The notes under the pieces: model-generated
Database searches by the model: none
The model's input: only the letters and a program-made list of their open reading frames with translations
Told to the model about the DNA's origin: nothing
DNA from: Bacteroidales bacterium
GTDB taxonomy: Bacteria > Bacteroidota > Bacteroidia > Bacteroidales > VadinHA17
Assembly (NCBI GenBank): GCA_029210565.1
Contig: JARGFQ010000009.1
Span: forward strand, 62,001 to 126,000
Reading direction: 5' to 3'
Length of the DNA stretch: 64,000 bases
Program-made: the position numbers and the translations under genes
Part shown: positions 1 to 7,102 of the stretch, one piece after another
How positions within the stretch are numbered: position 1 is the first letter of the stretch
Layout: each line of letters opens with the position of its first letter

Positions 1-797
1 ACGGCACTCCATGGTATATCGACTACCAGGGAGGCAGGCTGGGAGCACCCCATTATGACATCGCCTCCCTCGTCTATGACGCAAAGGCCTACATACCGGC
101 CGAGCTGAGAAAGAAGACCCTCGACAGGCACCTGTATCTCTTCGCCGAGGCAACAGGCACACCGAGAGACTCTTTGGCCAGGTACAGCGGGGCCTTCACA
201 CTCATAAGGCTGATGCAGGCCCTCGGGGCCTTTGGCTTCAGGGGGCTGCACGAAAACAAACCTACCTTCAGTGAGAGCATCGTGCCCGCCGTCGAACTGA
301 TGAACGAGCTTCTCGCCGGCGACGATCTCTGCATAGACCTGCCGGAACTCAGAAAAGCGTCAGAGGCAGTGCCGCTGCAGAGAAAATACCGCATACTGTC
401 GCACTACCAGCAGATGGTTACCATAAACATCCAGAGTTTCTCCTATGTCAGGGGAAAGACAGTCAACTATGACAACGGCGGCGGATTCGTGTTCGACTGC
501 AGGGGACTGCGTAACCCGGCACATGTGCCTGAACTGAGTGAGCTGACAGGTTTTGATCCGGCTATCGCAGAGTTTTTCGGTAATGACGACGAGGCTGTCG
601 CCTTCGCCGGAGACTGCTCAAACATCATACGCAATTCACTCCCAATGCTGAGACGAAAGGGTGTGGTGGAGATTAATGTGGCCTTCGGATGTATCGGAGG
701 ACTGCACCGCTCGGTATGGTGCGCCGCAAGGGTGGCTTCAATGCTCTCATCCATGCCGGGAGTCTCAGTCTCGGTAACCCATTCGGAACTGCAGTGA
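1..797 (+). CDS. APH-type sugar kinase fused to RapZ C-terminal domain (5' partial)
   Basis: The gene runs in from the left edge; the visible reading frame starts at base 3 and gives 264 residues. The first part is the end of an aminoglycoside phosphotransferase-type kinase: IDYQGGRLGAPHYDIASL (visible residues 6-23) is the metal-binding DxQ...PxxYDLA region. From about residue 130 on the sequence matches the RapZ C-terminal domain, with FDCRGLRNPAHVPELSELTG and the hallmark GCIGGLHRSV at about 229-238. In Enterobacteria RapZ binds glucosamine-6-phosphate through this domain; that is family knowledge. The next gene overlaps it by one base (TGATG) and is a MurU-like nucleotidyltransferase, so an AmgK-like amino-sugar kinase acting in cell-wall recycling is the best inference. 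The kinase substrate cannot be read from the sequence. Confidence 0.85.
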   Translation, partial: GTPWYIDYQGGRLGAPHYDIASLVYDAKAYIPAELRKKTLDRHLYLFAEATGTPRDSLARYSGAFTLIRLMQALGAFGFRGLHENKPTFSESIVPAVELMNELLAGDDLCIDLPELRKASEAVPLQRKYRILSHYQQMVTINIQSFSYVRGKTVNYDNGGGFVFDCRGLRNPAHVPELSELTGFDPAIAEFFGNDDEAVAFAGDCSNIIRNSLPMLRRKGVVEINVAFGCIGGLHRSVWCAARVASMLSSMPGVSVSVTHSELQ

Positions 798-1519
798 TGA
801 AAGCAATGATCTTTGCTGCCGGACTCGGCACACGGCTGGGAGAGATGACCCGCACAAAACCCAAGGCCCTCGCTGACATCAACGGCAGCACCATGCTGCA
901 GCTGACTGCAGAAAAACTGGTGGCTGCCGGCTTTGATGACCTTATCATCAATATTCATCATCACCCCGAACAGATGATGGAGGAGGTGGAGAAACTGCGC
1001 GGCATGGGTTATGCTATCACTGTATCAGATGAGAGTGAAGAGCTGCTCGATACCGCCGGCGGACTGATGAAGGCGAGAGACTTCTTTGACGACCAACCCT
1101 TTATCTGCCATAACGTTGATGAGTTTACTGACTTCAGCCTCAACGAAATGTATCACCACCACATGGAATCGGGAGCCCTCGCTACCCTTGCCGTAAGACA
1201 CAGGCCGGGTAACAGGCAACTGCTCGTTGATGCCGGCGGCCGCCTGAGAGGATGGCGCAATAATGCCACCAAAGAGGAGATAATTACCATCGCCAGCAGC
1301 AAAAAACTTGATGAGGTGGGCTTCTCAGGCATCCAGGTGCTCTCACCTGCCATATTTGAGATGATGCCGGAAGGAATCTATTCACTGACATCCCTCTATC
1401 TGACACTCGCAAAGGATAACCTGGTAATGTCATTCCTTCATGATGAGGGATACTGGTTCGACTGCGGCACACCACAGAGTCTCGAAAAGATAAGAAAACA
1501 TCTGGCGAGACAGGAGTGA
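797..1519 (+). CDS. MurU/GlmU-type sugar-1-phosphate nucleotidyltransferase
   Basis: A 240-residue protein of the nucleotidyltransferase superfamily. The N-terminus MKAMIFAAGLGTRLGEMTR followed by KPKAL is the nucleotide-binding G-x-G-T-R-L...PK signature. Residues near INIHHH, HNVDEFTD and WFDCGTPQSL fit the MurNAc-1-phosphate uridylyltransferase / mannose-1-phosphate guanylyltransferase group. I chose the ATG at 797 because it overlaps the upstream stop (translational coupling) and starts directly at the Rossmann strand; an earlier in-frame ATG at 689 would add a tail without homology lying inside the RapZ domain. Together with the kinase upstream it would make a nucleotide-activated amino sugar, most plausibly UDP-MurNAc as in the AmgK-MurU recycling route. 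The exact sugar is inferred from context. Confidence 0.85.
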   Translation: MKAMIFAAGLGTRLGEMTRTKPKALADINGSTMLQLTAEKLVAAGFDDLIINIHHHPEQMMEEVEKLRGMGYAITVSDESEELLDTAGGLMKARDFFDDQPFICHNVDEFTDFSLNEMYHHHMESGALATLAVRHRPGNRQLLVDAGGRLRGWRNNATKEEIITIASSKKLDEVGFSGIQVLSPAIFEMMPEGIYSLTSLYLTLAKDNLVMSFLHDEGYWFDCGTPQSLEKIRKHLARQE

Positions 1520-1674
1520 CTCGGGCGACAGCTGCATTAAGGCTGACAGAGGCACCAGATCCACGGAACAATCAACCGACTAGGATTATAGCTGGATGGC
1601 AGCCCGGGCAAAACCAGTGAGGTCGGTTTCGCTTACAGGGAAGCCGGACAGGGAGAAATGCAGGAAGAGCCGGC

Positions 1675-2604
1675 TTACATCATCTTCTTCTTCCTCAGTA
1701 TAAAGACCCCTAACAGGGCAAGCAGTACAGATCCTCCAAGTATGAACCAGAAGGCATTCATGCTGTTTTCCAGCCTGTTGGGGACATTCATGCCGTAGAA
1801 GCTGGCAATGAGGGTAGGTATCATCAGCACTATCGTGACGATGGTCAGAGACTTCATCACGATGTTCAGATTGTTGGATATCACCGATGCAAAAGCATCC
1901 ATCATTCCGCTCTGAATATCGCTGTATATCTTGGCCATCTCAATGGCCTGACGGTTCTCAATCATTGCCTCCTCAAGCAGGTCAGACGAGAATTCGTAAT
2001 CGCGTATCCACTTGGAGTTCTTGAGTTTGAGCATCATCATCTCATTTGACCGCAGCGAGGTGGTGAAGTAGACAAGACACTTCTCCATCTTCAGCAGACG
2101 GTGAAGCTCCTGGTTGCGGGTTGACTTCTCCAGGTCCTGCTCGATCATCGCCGTCTGGTTGTTTATCTGCTTCAGGTAGCGGTGGTAAAACATGGTTGTA
2201 CGCAGGAAAAGATGCAGTATCAGATCAATCTTCGTCTCAATTGTAATACCCTTGCCGCTGCGACTGAAGAAATCGTCAAGCACCTCATTGTTCCTGTGGC
2301 AGATGATGACCAGGCTCTCCTTCTTCAGTACCAGTCCGAGGGGAATTGTGGTGAAGGGAAAACCGTTCGACAGATTCTGGAACGGAATACGATATATCAT
2401 CAGCAGCATGTCATCCTCAATCTCCATACGCGATCGCTCGTCAACGTCAAGAATGTCAGTAAGAAAATCATCAGGGACCTTCAGTGTGGTCTTCAAAATA
2501 CCAATCTCTGACGGTGTCGGGTCAGTAACGTTGACAATGCAGCCCTTTTCGAAAGAATTTAACGGAAGGAGACCGTTCGGGATCATCTGCCAGTAAGTAA
2601 TCAT
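1675..2604 (-). CDS. corA: CorA-family divalent metal transporter
   Basis: A 309-residue CorA/Mit1-type channel for Mg2+ (or Co2+/Ni2+) in the inner membrane. The large N-terminal cytoplasmic domain is followed by a long stalk helix and two C-terminal membrane segments at about 250-270 and 283-302. The signature GMN loop is present at 271-273 (YGMNVPN), followed by the short positively charged tail RKKKMM. The ATG at 2604 sits six bases behind an unusually strong Shine-Dalgarno GGAGG, which is itself in a hairpin (separate entry). A second Met six codons later is possible. The gene stands alone, convergent with the nucleotidyltransferase gene and divergent from the polyamine pair; the 155-base gap to 1519 shows no clear terminator. 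Confidence 0.93.
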   Translation of the reverse strand: MITYWQMIPNGLLPLNSFEKGCIVNVTDPTPSEIGILKTTLKVPDDFLTDILDVDERSRMEIEDDMLLMIYRIPFQNLSNGFPFTTIPLGLVLKKESLVIICHRNNEVLDDFFSRSGKGITIETKIDLILHLFLRTTMFYHRYLKQINNQTAMIEQDLEKSTRNQELHRLLKMEKCLVYFTTSLRSNEMMMLKLKNSKWIRDYEFSSDLLEEAMIENRQAIEMAKIYSDIQSGMMDAFASVISNNLNIVMKSLTIVTIVLMIPTLIASFYGMNVPNRLENSMNAFWFILGGSVLLALLGVFILRKKKMM

Positions 2605-2638
2605 ATAGTACCTCCTCTTTTATATTCCACGGAGGTAC
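2605..2638 (-). promoter_or_regulatory. Hairpin sequestering the corA ribosome binding site
   Basis: On the minus strand the leader reads GTACCTCC, then a 15-base A/U-rich loop, then GGAGGTAC, then TAT and the ATG. The 8-bp stem (2631-2638 with 2608-2615) is perfect, with five G-C and three A-U pairs, and contains the whole GGAGG. The stem ends three bases before the start codon. It could act as an RNA thermometer or be opened by a protein, ribosome or metal. The effect is inferred; the base pairing is seen directly. Confidence 0.5.
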
Positions 2639-2785
2639 CTGTCGCCAGCTTACCTCAGCAGAACGAAATTAATATAACGGCTCGCGTGATAGTCGTCCAT
2701 TTAAGACAATAGTGTTGATACGACTGCAAAAATATAACTTTTACGTTAACCCGCATCCGGGGCTTAAAAAAATGTCTGAAAAAAT

Positions 2786-2793
2786 TACCTTTG
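2786..2793 (+). promoter_or_regulatory. -7 promoter element TACCTTTG of the polyamine pair
   Basis: TACCTTTG matches the Bacteroidetes -7 consensus TAnnTTTG. It lies 23 bases before the ATG at 2817 and inside the longer open frame, which favours 2817 over the ATGs at 2712 and 2772. No good -33 TTTG is visible. Confidence 0.5.
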
Positions 2794-2816
2794 TGTATAA
2801 CCTAAATTATCCGCAG

Positions 2817-4013
2817 ATGGGAAAAGTGCTTGTAATCGGTGCAGGTGGCGTCGGGACCGTAGCTGTGACGAAGATGGCTCAGCTGCCTGAAGTCTTCACC
2901 GAAATCATGCTCGCCAGCCGCACGAAGGTAAAGTGCGATGCCATCGCTGAACATATCGGCGATGACAGGGTACAGACAGCACAGGTCGATGCAGACAACG
3001 TGGAGGAGATGAAGAAGCTCATCAGGTCGTTCGAACCTGATATCGTTGTTAACCTGGCGCTGCCTTACCAGGACCTCCACATCATGGATGCATGTCTGGC
3101 TACCGGGGTGGCATACCTCGATACGGCCAACTATGAGCCTCCCGAAGAGGCAAGATATGCCTATTCATGGCAGTGGGCCTATCATGACCGCTACCGTGAG
3201 GCAGGACTTACCGCCATACTCGGATGCGGATTCGACCCGGGTGTGACCGGGGTCTTCACCGCTTATGCTGCCAAACATCACTTCAGTGAGATCCATAACC
3301 TCGATATCGTCGACTGCAATGCCGGTGACCACGGCAAACCCTTCGCCACCAACTTCAATCCTGAGATCAACATCCGCGAGGTAACCCAAAAAGGCAAATA
3401 CTGGGAGGATGGCAGATGGGTCTATACCGAACCCCACGAGATCCACAGACCGCTTACATACCCCGGCATAGGCCCGCGGGAGTCATACCTCATCTATCAC
3501 GAAGAGCTGGAGTCCCTGGTAAAGAACTTCCCATCCATCAGGCGCGCCCGCTTCTGGATGACATTCGGTGAGGAGTACCTGACGCACCTGAGGGTGATAC
3601 AGAATATAGGCATGGCCCGCATTGACCCCGTAATGTACAATGGTGTTGAGATCGTTCCCATACAGTTCCTTAAGGCGGTCCTGCCCAACCCGGGAGATCT
3701 GGGTGAGAATTACAAGGGCTGGACCTCCATAGGATGCCGCATCAGGGGCACCGACATGGGAGGGAGGGAGCGCACATACTATATCTGGAACAACAGCAGT
3801 CATGAGGAGGCGTACCGTGAGACCGGCACACAGGCGGTGAGCTATACTACCGGAGTGCCCGCAGCCACAGGAGCCATGATGTATCTGAAAGGCCTCTGGA
3901 AGCGCCCGGGCGTCTGGAACGTGGAGCAGTTTGACCCTGACCCGTTCCTACTGGAGCTGGGAAGGCTGGGACTGCCCTGGCACGAGAAGTTTGACATTGA
4001 CCTGGAACTCTGA
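2817..4013 (+). CDS. Carboxynorspermidine/carboxyspermidine synthase (saccharopine dehydrogenase family)
   Basis: A 398-residue enzyme that reductively condenses aspartate semialdehyde with a diamine (putrescine or diaminopropane) to carboxyspermidine or carboxynorspermidine using NADPH. The start MGKVLVIGAGGVGTVAVTKM holds the Rossmann GAGGVG at residues 8-13. GCGFDPGVTGVF and the CNAGDHGKPFATNFNPEINI stretch are typical for this branch of the saccharopine dehydrogenase family. The open frame extends back to 2712, but the promoter element at 2786-2793 lies inside that extension, so 2817 is the better start. The decarboxylase gene follows one base after the stop, which confirms the pathway. 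Whether the product is spermidine or norspermidine is not visible; spermidine is usual in this phylum. Confidence 0.9.
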   Translation: MGKVLVIGAGGVGTVAVTKMAQLPEVFTEIMLASRTKVKCDAIAEHIGDDRVQTAQVDADNVEEMKKLIRSFEPDIVVNLALPYQDLHIMDACLATGVAYLDTANYEPPEEARYAYSWQWAYHDRYREAGLTAILGCGFDPGVTGVFTAYAAKHHFSEIHNLDIVDCNAGDHGKPFATNFNPEINIREVTQKGKYWEDGRWVYTEPHEIHRPLTYPGIGPRESYLIYHEELESLVKNFPSIRRARFWMTFGEEYLTHLRVIQNIGMARIDPVMYNGVEIVPIQFLKAVLPNPGDLGENYKGWTSIGCRIRGTDMGGRERTYYIWNNSSHEEAYRETGTQAVSYTTGVPAATGAMMYLKGLWKRPGVWNVEQFDPDPFLLELGRLGLPWHEKFDIDLEL

Positions 4014-4014
4014 G

Positions 4015-5151
4015 ATGATAGACTACCTAAGAGTCCCCTCGCCATGCTACGTGATAGAGGAAGAGCGGCTGAGGCGTAACCTGCAGACTATAAAACAAGT
4101 GGCTGATGCCTCCGGCGCAGAGATAATACTTGCCTTCAAGGGCTTCGCCATGTGGTCTGTCTTCCCGATAGTGCGGGAATATATATCCGGTGCGGCCGCC
4201 AGCTCAGTACATGAAGCCCGCCTCTGCTACGAGGAGATGGGCGTGCCGGCACATACCTATTCACCCGTCTTCAGGCGCGAGGAGTTCGGTAACATACTGC
4301 GCTACAGCTCACACGTAACCTTTAACTCACTGGCACAGTACCGTAAATTCGCCCCGGTGCTCAAGCGCGAGGGACAACACATCTCACCGGGACTACGGAT
4401 AAACCCTGAGTTCTCCGAGATTGCCCATGGCATATATAATCCCTGCTCACCGGGCTCACGGCTGGGTGTCACGGCTGCTGACCTGAAGGAGAGGCTGCCG
4501 GAAGGGATTGACGGACTTCATTTTCACGTGCTGTTTGAATCCGACTCCTATGCCCTGGGAAAGATGCTTTCTGCTGTGGAGGAAAAATTCGGACACCTTC
4601 TGCCTCACCTGAAGTGGATCAATATGGGAGGGGGACACCTGATGACCGGAAAAAACTACAACACGGAACATCTGATAGGAGTGCTTCGTGAATTCCGCCG
4701 GAAATACGGCATTCATATAATTCTTGAACCTGGCAGCGCCTTCGCCTGGGAGACGGGTGAACTTGTCTCCACGGTGGAGGATATCGTTGAACGTGACGGA
4801 ATCAAAACAGCTATCCTTGATGTCTCATTCACCGCCCATATGCCCGATTGCCTTGAGATGCCCTACAAGCCGGTAATCATCGGCGCCTTCGAACCAACAC
4901 CGGGAAAACCGACCTACCGCATGGGTGGCAACTCATGCCTGTCGGGCGACTTCATGGGGGACTGGTCTTTTCACCGCGAGCTTAAGCCGGGTGACCGCAT
5001 CGTATTCTGGGATATGATCCACTACACCATGGTCAAGACCACGACATTCAACGGCGTATCCCACCCCTCCATTGGCATCTGGACCGGTGACCGGAAATTC
5101 CGGCTCGTAAGGGGGTTCGGCTACGGGGATTACCGTGACAGATTGTCGTGA
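4015..5151 (+). CDS. nspC: Carboxynorspermidine/carboxyspermidine decarboxylase
   Basis: A 378-residue PLP-dependent fold-III (alanine racemase-like) decarboxylase that removes the carboxyl group from carboxy(nor)spermidine to give the polyamine. The PLP lysine is K42 in LAFKGFAMW; the phosphate-binding and dimer-interface parts are seen in GLHFHVLFESDS, INMGGGHLMTG, ILEPGSAFAWETGELV and GGNSCLSGDFMGDW (specificity helix Cys). The ATG at 4015 lies directly behind the stop of the synthase; an upstream frame from 3931 is inside that gene and is rejected. The two genes form the complete aspartate-semialdehyde route to spermidine, which avoids S-adenosylmethionine decarboxylase. Confidence 0.93.
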   Translation: MIDYLRVPSPCYVIEEERLRRNLQTIKQVADASGAEIILAFKGFAMWSVFPIVREYISGAAASSVHEARLCYEEMGVPAHTYSPVFRREEFGNILRYSSHVTFNSLAQYRKFAPVLKREGQHISPGLRINPEFSEIAHGIYNPCSPGSRLGVTAADLKERLPEGIDGLHFHVLFESDSYALGKMLSAVEEKFGHLLPHLKWINMGGGHLMTGKNYNTEHLIGVLREFRRKYGIHIILEPGSAFAWETGELVSTVEDIVERDGIKTAILDVSFTAHMPDCLEMPYKPVIIGAFEPTPGKPTYRMGGNSCLSGDFMGDWSFHRELKPGDRIVFWDMIHYTMVKTTTFNGVSHPSIGIWTGDRKFRLVRGFGYGDYRDRLS

Positions 5152-5170
5152 AATTCTGAAGTTTTGGGTC

Positions 5171-5200
5171 AAAAAAAGCAGGCGGGTATACCCGCCTGCT
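5171..5200 (-). terminator. Rho-independent terminator (perfect 24-bp palindrome)
   Basis: AGCAGGCGGGTA/TACCCGCCTGCT at 5177-5200 is a perfect dyad. On the minus strand it is followed by seven T, so it ends the minus-strand beta-barrel gene. On the plus strand it is the only hairpin behind nspC but lacks a T tract, so it may also slow that transcript. Confidence 0.8.
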
Positions 5201-5225
5201 TACTTAATCAATTGTATTGTCCTTG

Positions 5226-5735
5226 TCAGAAGGCATACCCGATAGCAAGGGTTGCGCTTGGCAGAATCCCTTCCAGATCAGCATTTTCGCTGTTTTCTCC
5301 TTTGCCGATTGTATAGGAGGGCCCTATTCCCAAATCCAGGACAAAACCGCTCTCCCAGACCCACTGATAACCAAGCTCGGCGCCTAAGCCTATTATGGTT
5401 GCACTGTAACTTCCATCAGAATCGTTTGATACGGTTCCAACTGAAAACGATGCCTGTGGATTAAGGTAGAATCCGCCCGGTACCGGCTTCTTCGCATGCG
5501 TGAAGTAATAGCGATAACCAAGACCGACTCCGGCGAGGTTGACTTTTTTTCCAAACAAACTGTAAAGATATTGCCCCTTTATCAATACTGAGGAGGTGGT
5601 GCCAAATACTCTTTCATATGTGGCATTGAAGTTTCCAAAAGCCAAGCCGAGAGGATTGGTTTTGATTACGTTGCTCTGCGCATTTATTCCAAATGCGAAA
5701 GCAATGAAAACTAAGGAAAGGATCACTCTTTTCAT
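5226..5735 (-). CDS. Small secreted outer-membrane beta-barrel protein (DUF3575-like)
   Basis: A 169-residue protein with a signal peptide (MKRVILSLVFIAFAFGINAQ, cleavage after Ala-Gln) and alternating aromatic/Gly strands: SNVIKTNPLGLAFGNFNATYER, GVGLGYRYYFTH, GLGAELGYQWVW, LDLGIGPSYTIGKG, ending in LAIGYAF, the C-terminal aromatic expected for an outer-membrane barrel. NPLGLAFGNFNATYE resembles the DUF3575 group of Bacteroidetes. The size fits an eight-stranded barrel. The function is unknown. It is a single gene with its own terminator at 5171-5200. Confidence 0.75.
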   Translation of the reverse strand: MKRVILSLVFIAFAFGINAQSNVIKTNPLGLAFGNFNATYERVFGTTSSVLIKGQYLYSLFGKKVNLAGVGLGYRYYFTHAKKPVPGGFYLNPQASFSVGTVSNDSDGSYSATIIGLGAELGYQWVWESGFVLDLGIGPSYTIGKGENSENADLEGILPSATLAIGYAF

Positions 5736-5817
5736 TCGTGGTCAGTTTTTAATCATTAGTAACAACTATAAAGTTAAACAATTATTGTTCAGAGAGGATT
5801 GAGGTTTCCTCATATTA

Positions 5818-7014
5818 TTAATGAATCGCTCCTGATCCCAGCAACTCCACGCCGTCGTACCATGCGGCAAACTGTCCGGGAGTGATACCCCGCTGCTGCT
5901 TTTCGAAAATAATGTAATAGCCCTCCTCCCTGGCATAGAGACGGGCGATCTGCAGCGGCTGGCGGTAACGTATCCTGACCAGGTAATCACGGCTCTCGCC
6001 GATCAGCATGGTAAGGTCGGTACGTATCCAGTGCACCTCTTCCGCCCTGATGAAGAGCCCTTTGCGGTAGAGCCCGCCATGCGTCTGACCCTCACCCACA
6101 TATACCAGGTTGCTGACGGTGTCGGTGCCGATCACAAATAGCGGCTCCCTGTAACCTCCCAGATTCAATCCCTTGCGCTGCCCCACGGTGAAGAAGTGTG
6201 CTCCAGTGTGTACTCCGGCAGTCACCCCGTCACCTGGCCTCAGCGTATGCGGTGCTGCCATGAGCTGTAGCTCGGATGAGAGAATGTCACTCTCCGGCAG
6301 TCCGTCAGGCCATGCCCTGAAAGGGTGATCCCTGGGTATGTTGATGACCCTGCCTTTTCTGGCCTCCAGCTGCTGCTGCAGGAAGAGAGGGAGGTCAACC
6401 TTGCCCACAAAGCAGATGCCCTGCGAGTCCTTGCGGTCTGCGGTTGCAAGACCAAGGTCAGCGGCTATCCTGCGCACTTCCGGCTTTGACAGTGCACCGA
6501 CAGGAAACAATACATTGTCAAGCTGCCTCTGGCTTACCTGGCAGAGAAAATAACTCTGGTCCTTATTTCCGTCCACTCCTGCCAGGAGTCTGTGCATGGG
6601 ACCGGATGGAGTCTCTGTTGTCACCGTACGGCAGTAATGTCCAGTGGCAACATAGTCTGCACCGCTGCTGAGGGCTTCACGGACAAAAGAGTCAAATTTT
6701 ATCTCACGGTTACAAAGAATATCAGGATTGGGAGTGCGACCCGCAGCATATTCAGTGAACATGTAATCGACCACCCTTTTGCGGTACTCTTTACTGAGAT
6801 CAACGGTGCTCAGCTTTATACCAAGCTTTCTGGCCACCATCTCTGCAAAGGTTACGTCCTCATCCCACGGACAGTCGCCCTTCAGCACTCCCTGGCTGTC
6901 ATGCCAGTTGATCATGAAGATTCCCTCCACCTCGTAGCCCTCCTCCTTAAGGAGCCACGCAGCGATGCTGGAGTCAACGCCTCCCGACAGCCCTACTGCA
7001 ACCTTCTTCTTCAC
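5818..7014 (-). CDS. mnmA: tRNA-specific 2-thiouridylase MnmA
   Basis: A 398-residue enzyme that puts sulfur on U34 of Lys, Glu and Gln tRNAs. The ATP pyrophosphatase loop SGGVDSS is at 10-16. The two catalytic cysteines are C101 (PDILCNREIKF) and C201 (DSQGICFVGK). The C-terminal part with VGQRKGLNLGG and QRGITPGQFAAWYDG holds the PUA-like and beta-barrel domains. The start is GTG at 7014 because the SGGVDS loop begins only nine residues in; a promoter-like TACCTTTG lies only four bases upstream, so the message may be leaderless or nearly so. Confidence 0.95.
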   Translation of the reverse strand: MKKKVAVGLSGGVDSSIAAWLLKEEGYEVEGIFMINWHDSQGVLKGDCPWDEDVTFAEMVARKLGIKLSTVDLSKEYRKRVVDYMFTEYAAGRTPNPDILCNREIKFDSFVREALSSGADYVATGHYCRTVTTETPSGPMHRLLAGVDGNKDQSYFLCQVSQRQLDNVLFPVGALSKPEVRRIAADLGLATADRKDSQGICFVGKVDLPLFLQQQLEARKGRVINIPRDHPFRAWPDGLPESDILSSELQLMAAPHTLRPGDGVTAGVHTGAHFFTVGQRKGLNLGGYREPLFVIGTDTVSNLVYVGEGQTHGGLYRKGLFIRAEEVHWIRTDLTMLIGESRDYLVRIRYRQPLQIARLYAREEGYYIIFEKQQRGITPGQFAAWYDGVELLGSGAIH

Positions 7015-7018
7015 ACCG

Positions 7019-7026
7019 CAAAGGTA
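7019..7026 (-). promoter_or_regulatory. -7 promoter element TACCTTTG before mnmA
   Basis: TACCTTTG on the minus strand, four bases in front of the GTG start. With transcription starting some 5-8 bases downstream the mRNA would begin at or near the start codon, so it would be leaderless. Confidence 0.4.
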
Positions 7027-7102
7027 GCTCTTAACTCAATATGTTGAAAACTACTTCAACGCCGACTCGGAGCGCGACTCTTTTTTTACTATTTTTCACA
7101 AG

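Noticed and set aside
1520..1674. Possible small gene or terminator between the nucleotidyltransferase gene and corA
   Set aside because: No frame with a start signal and no hairpin with a T tract was found.
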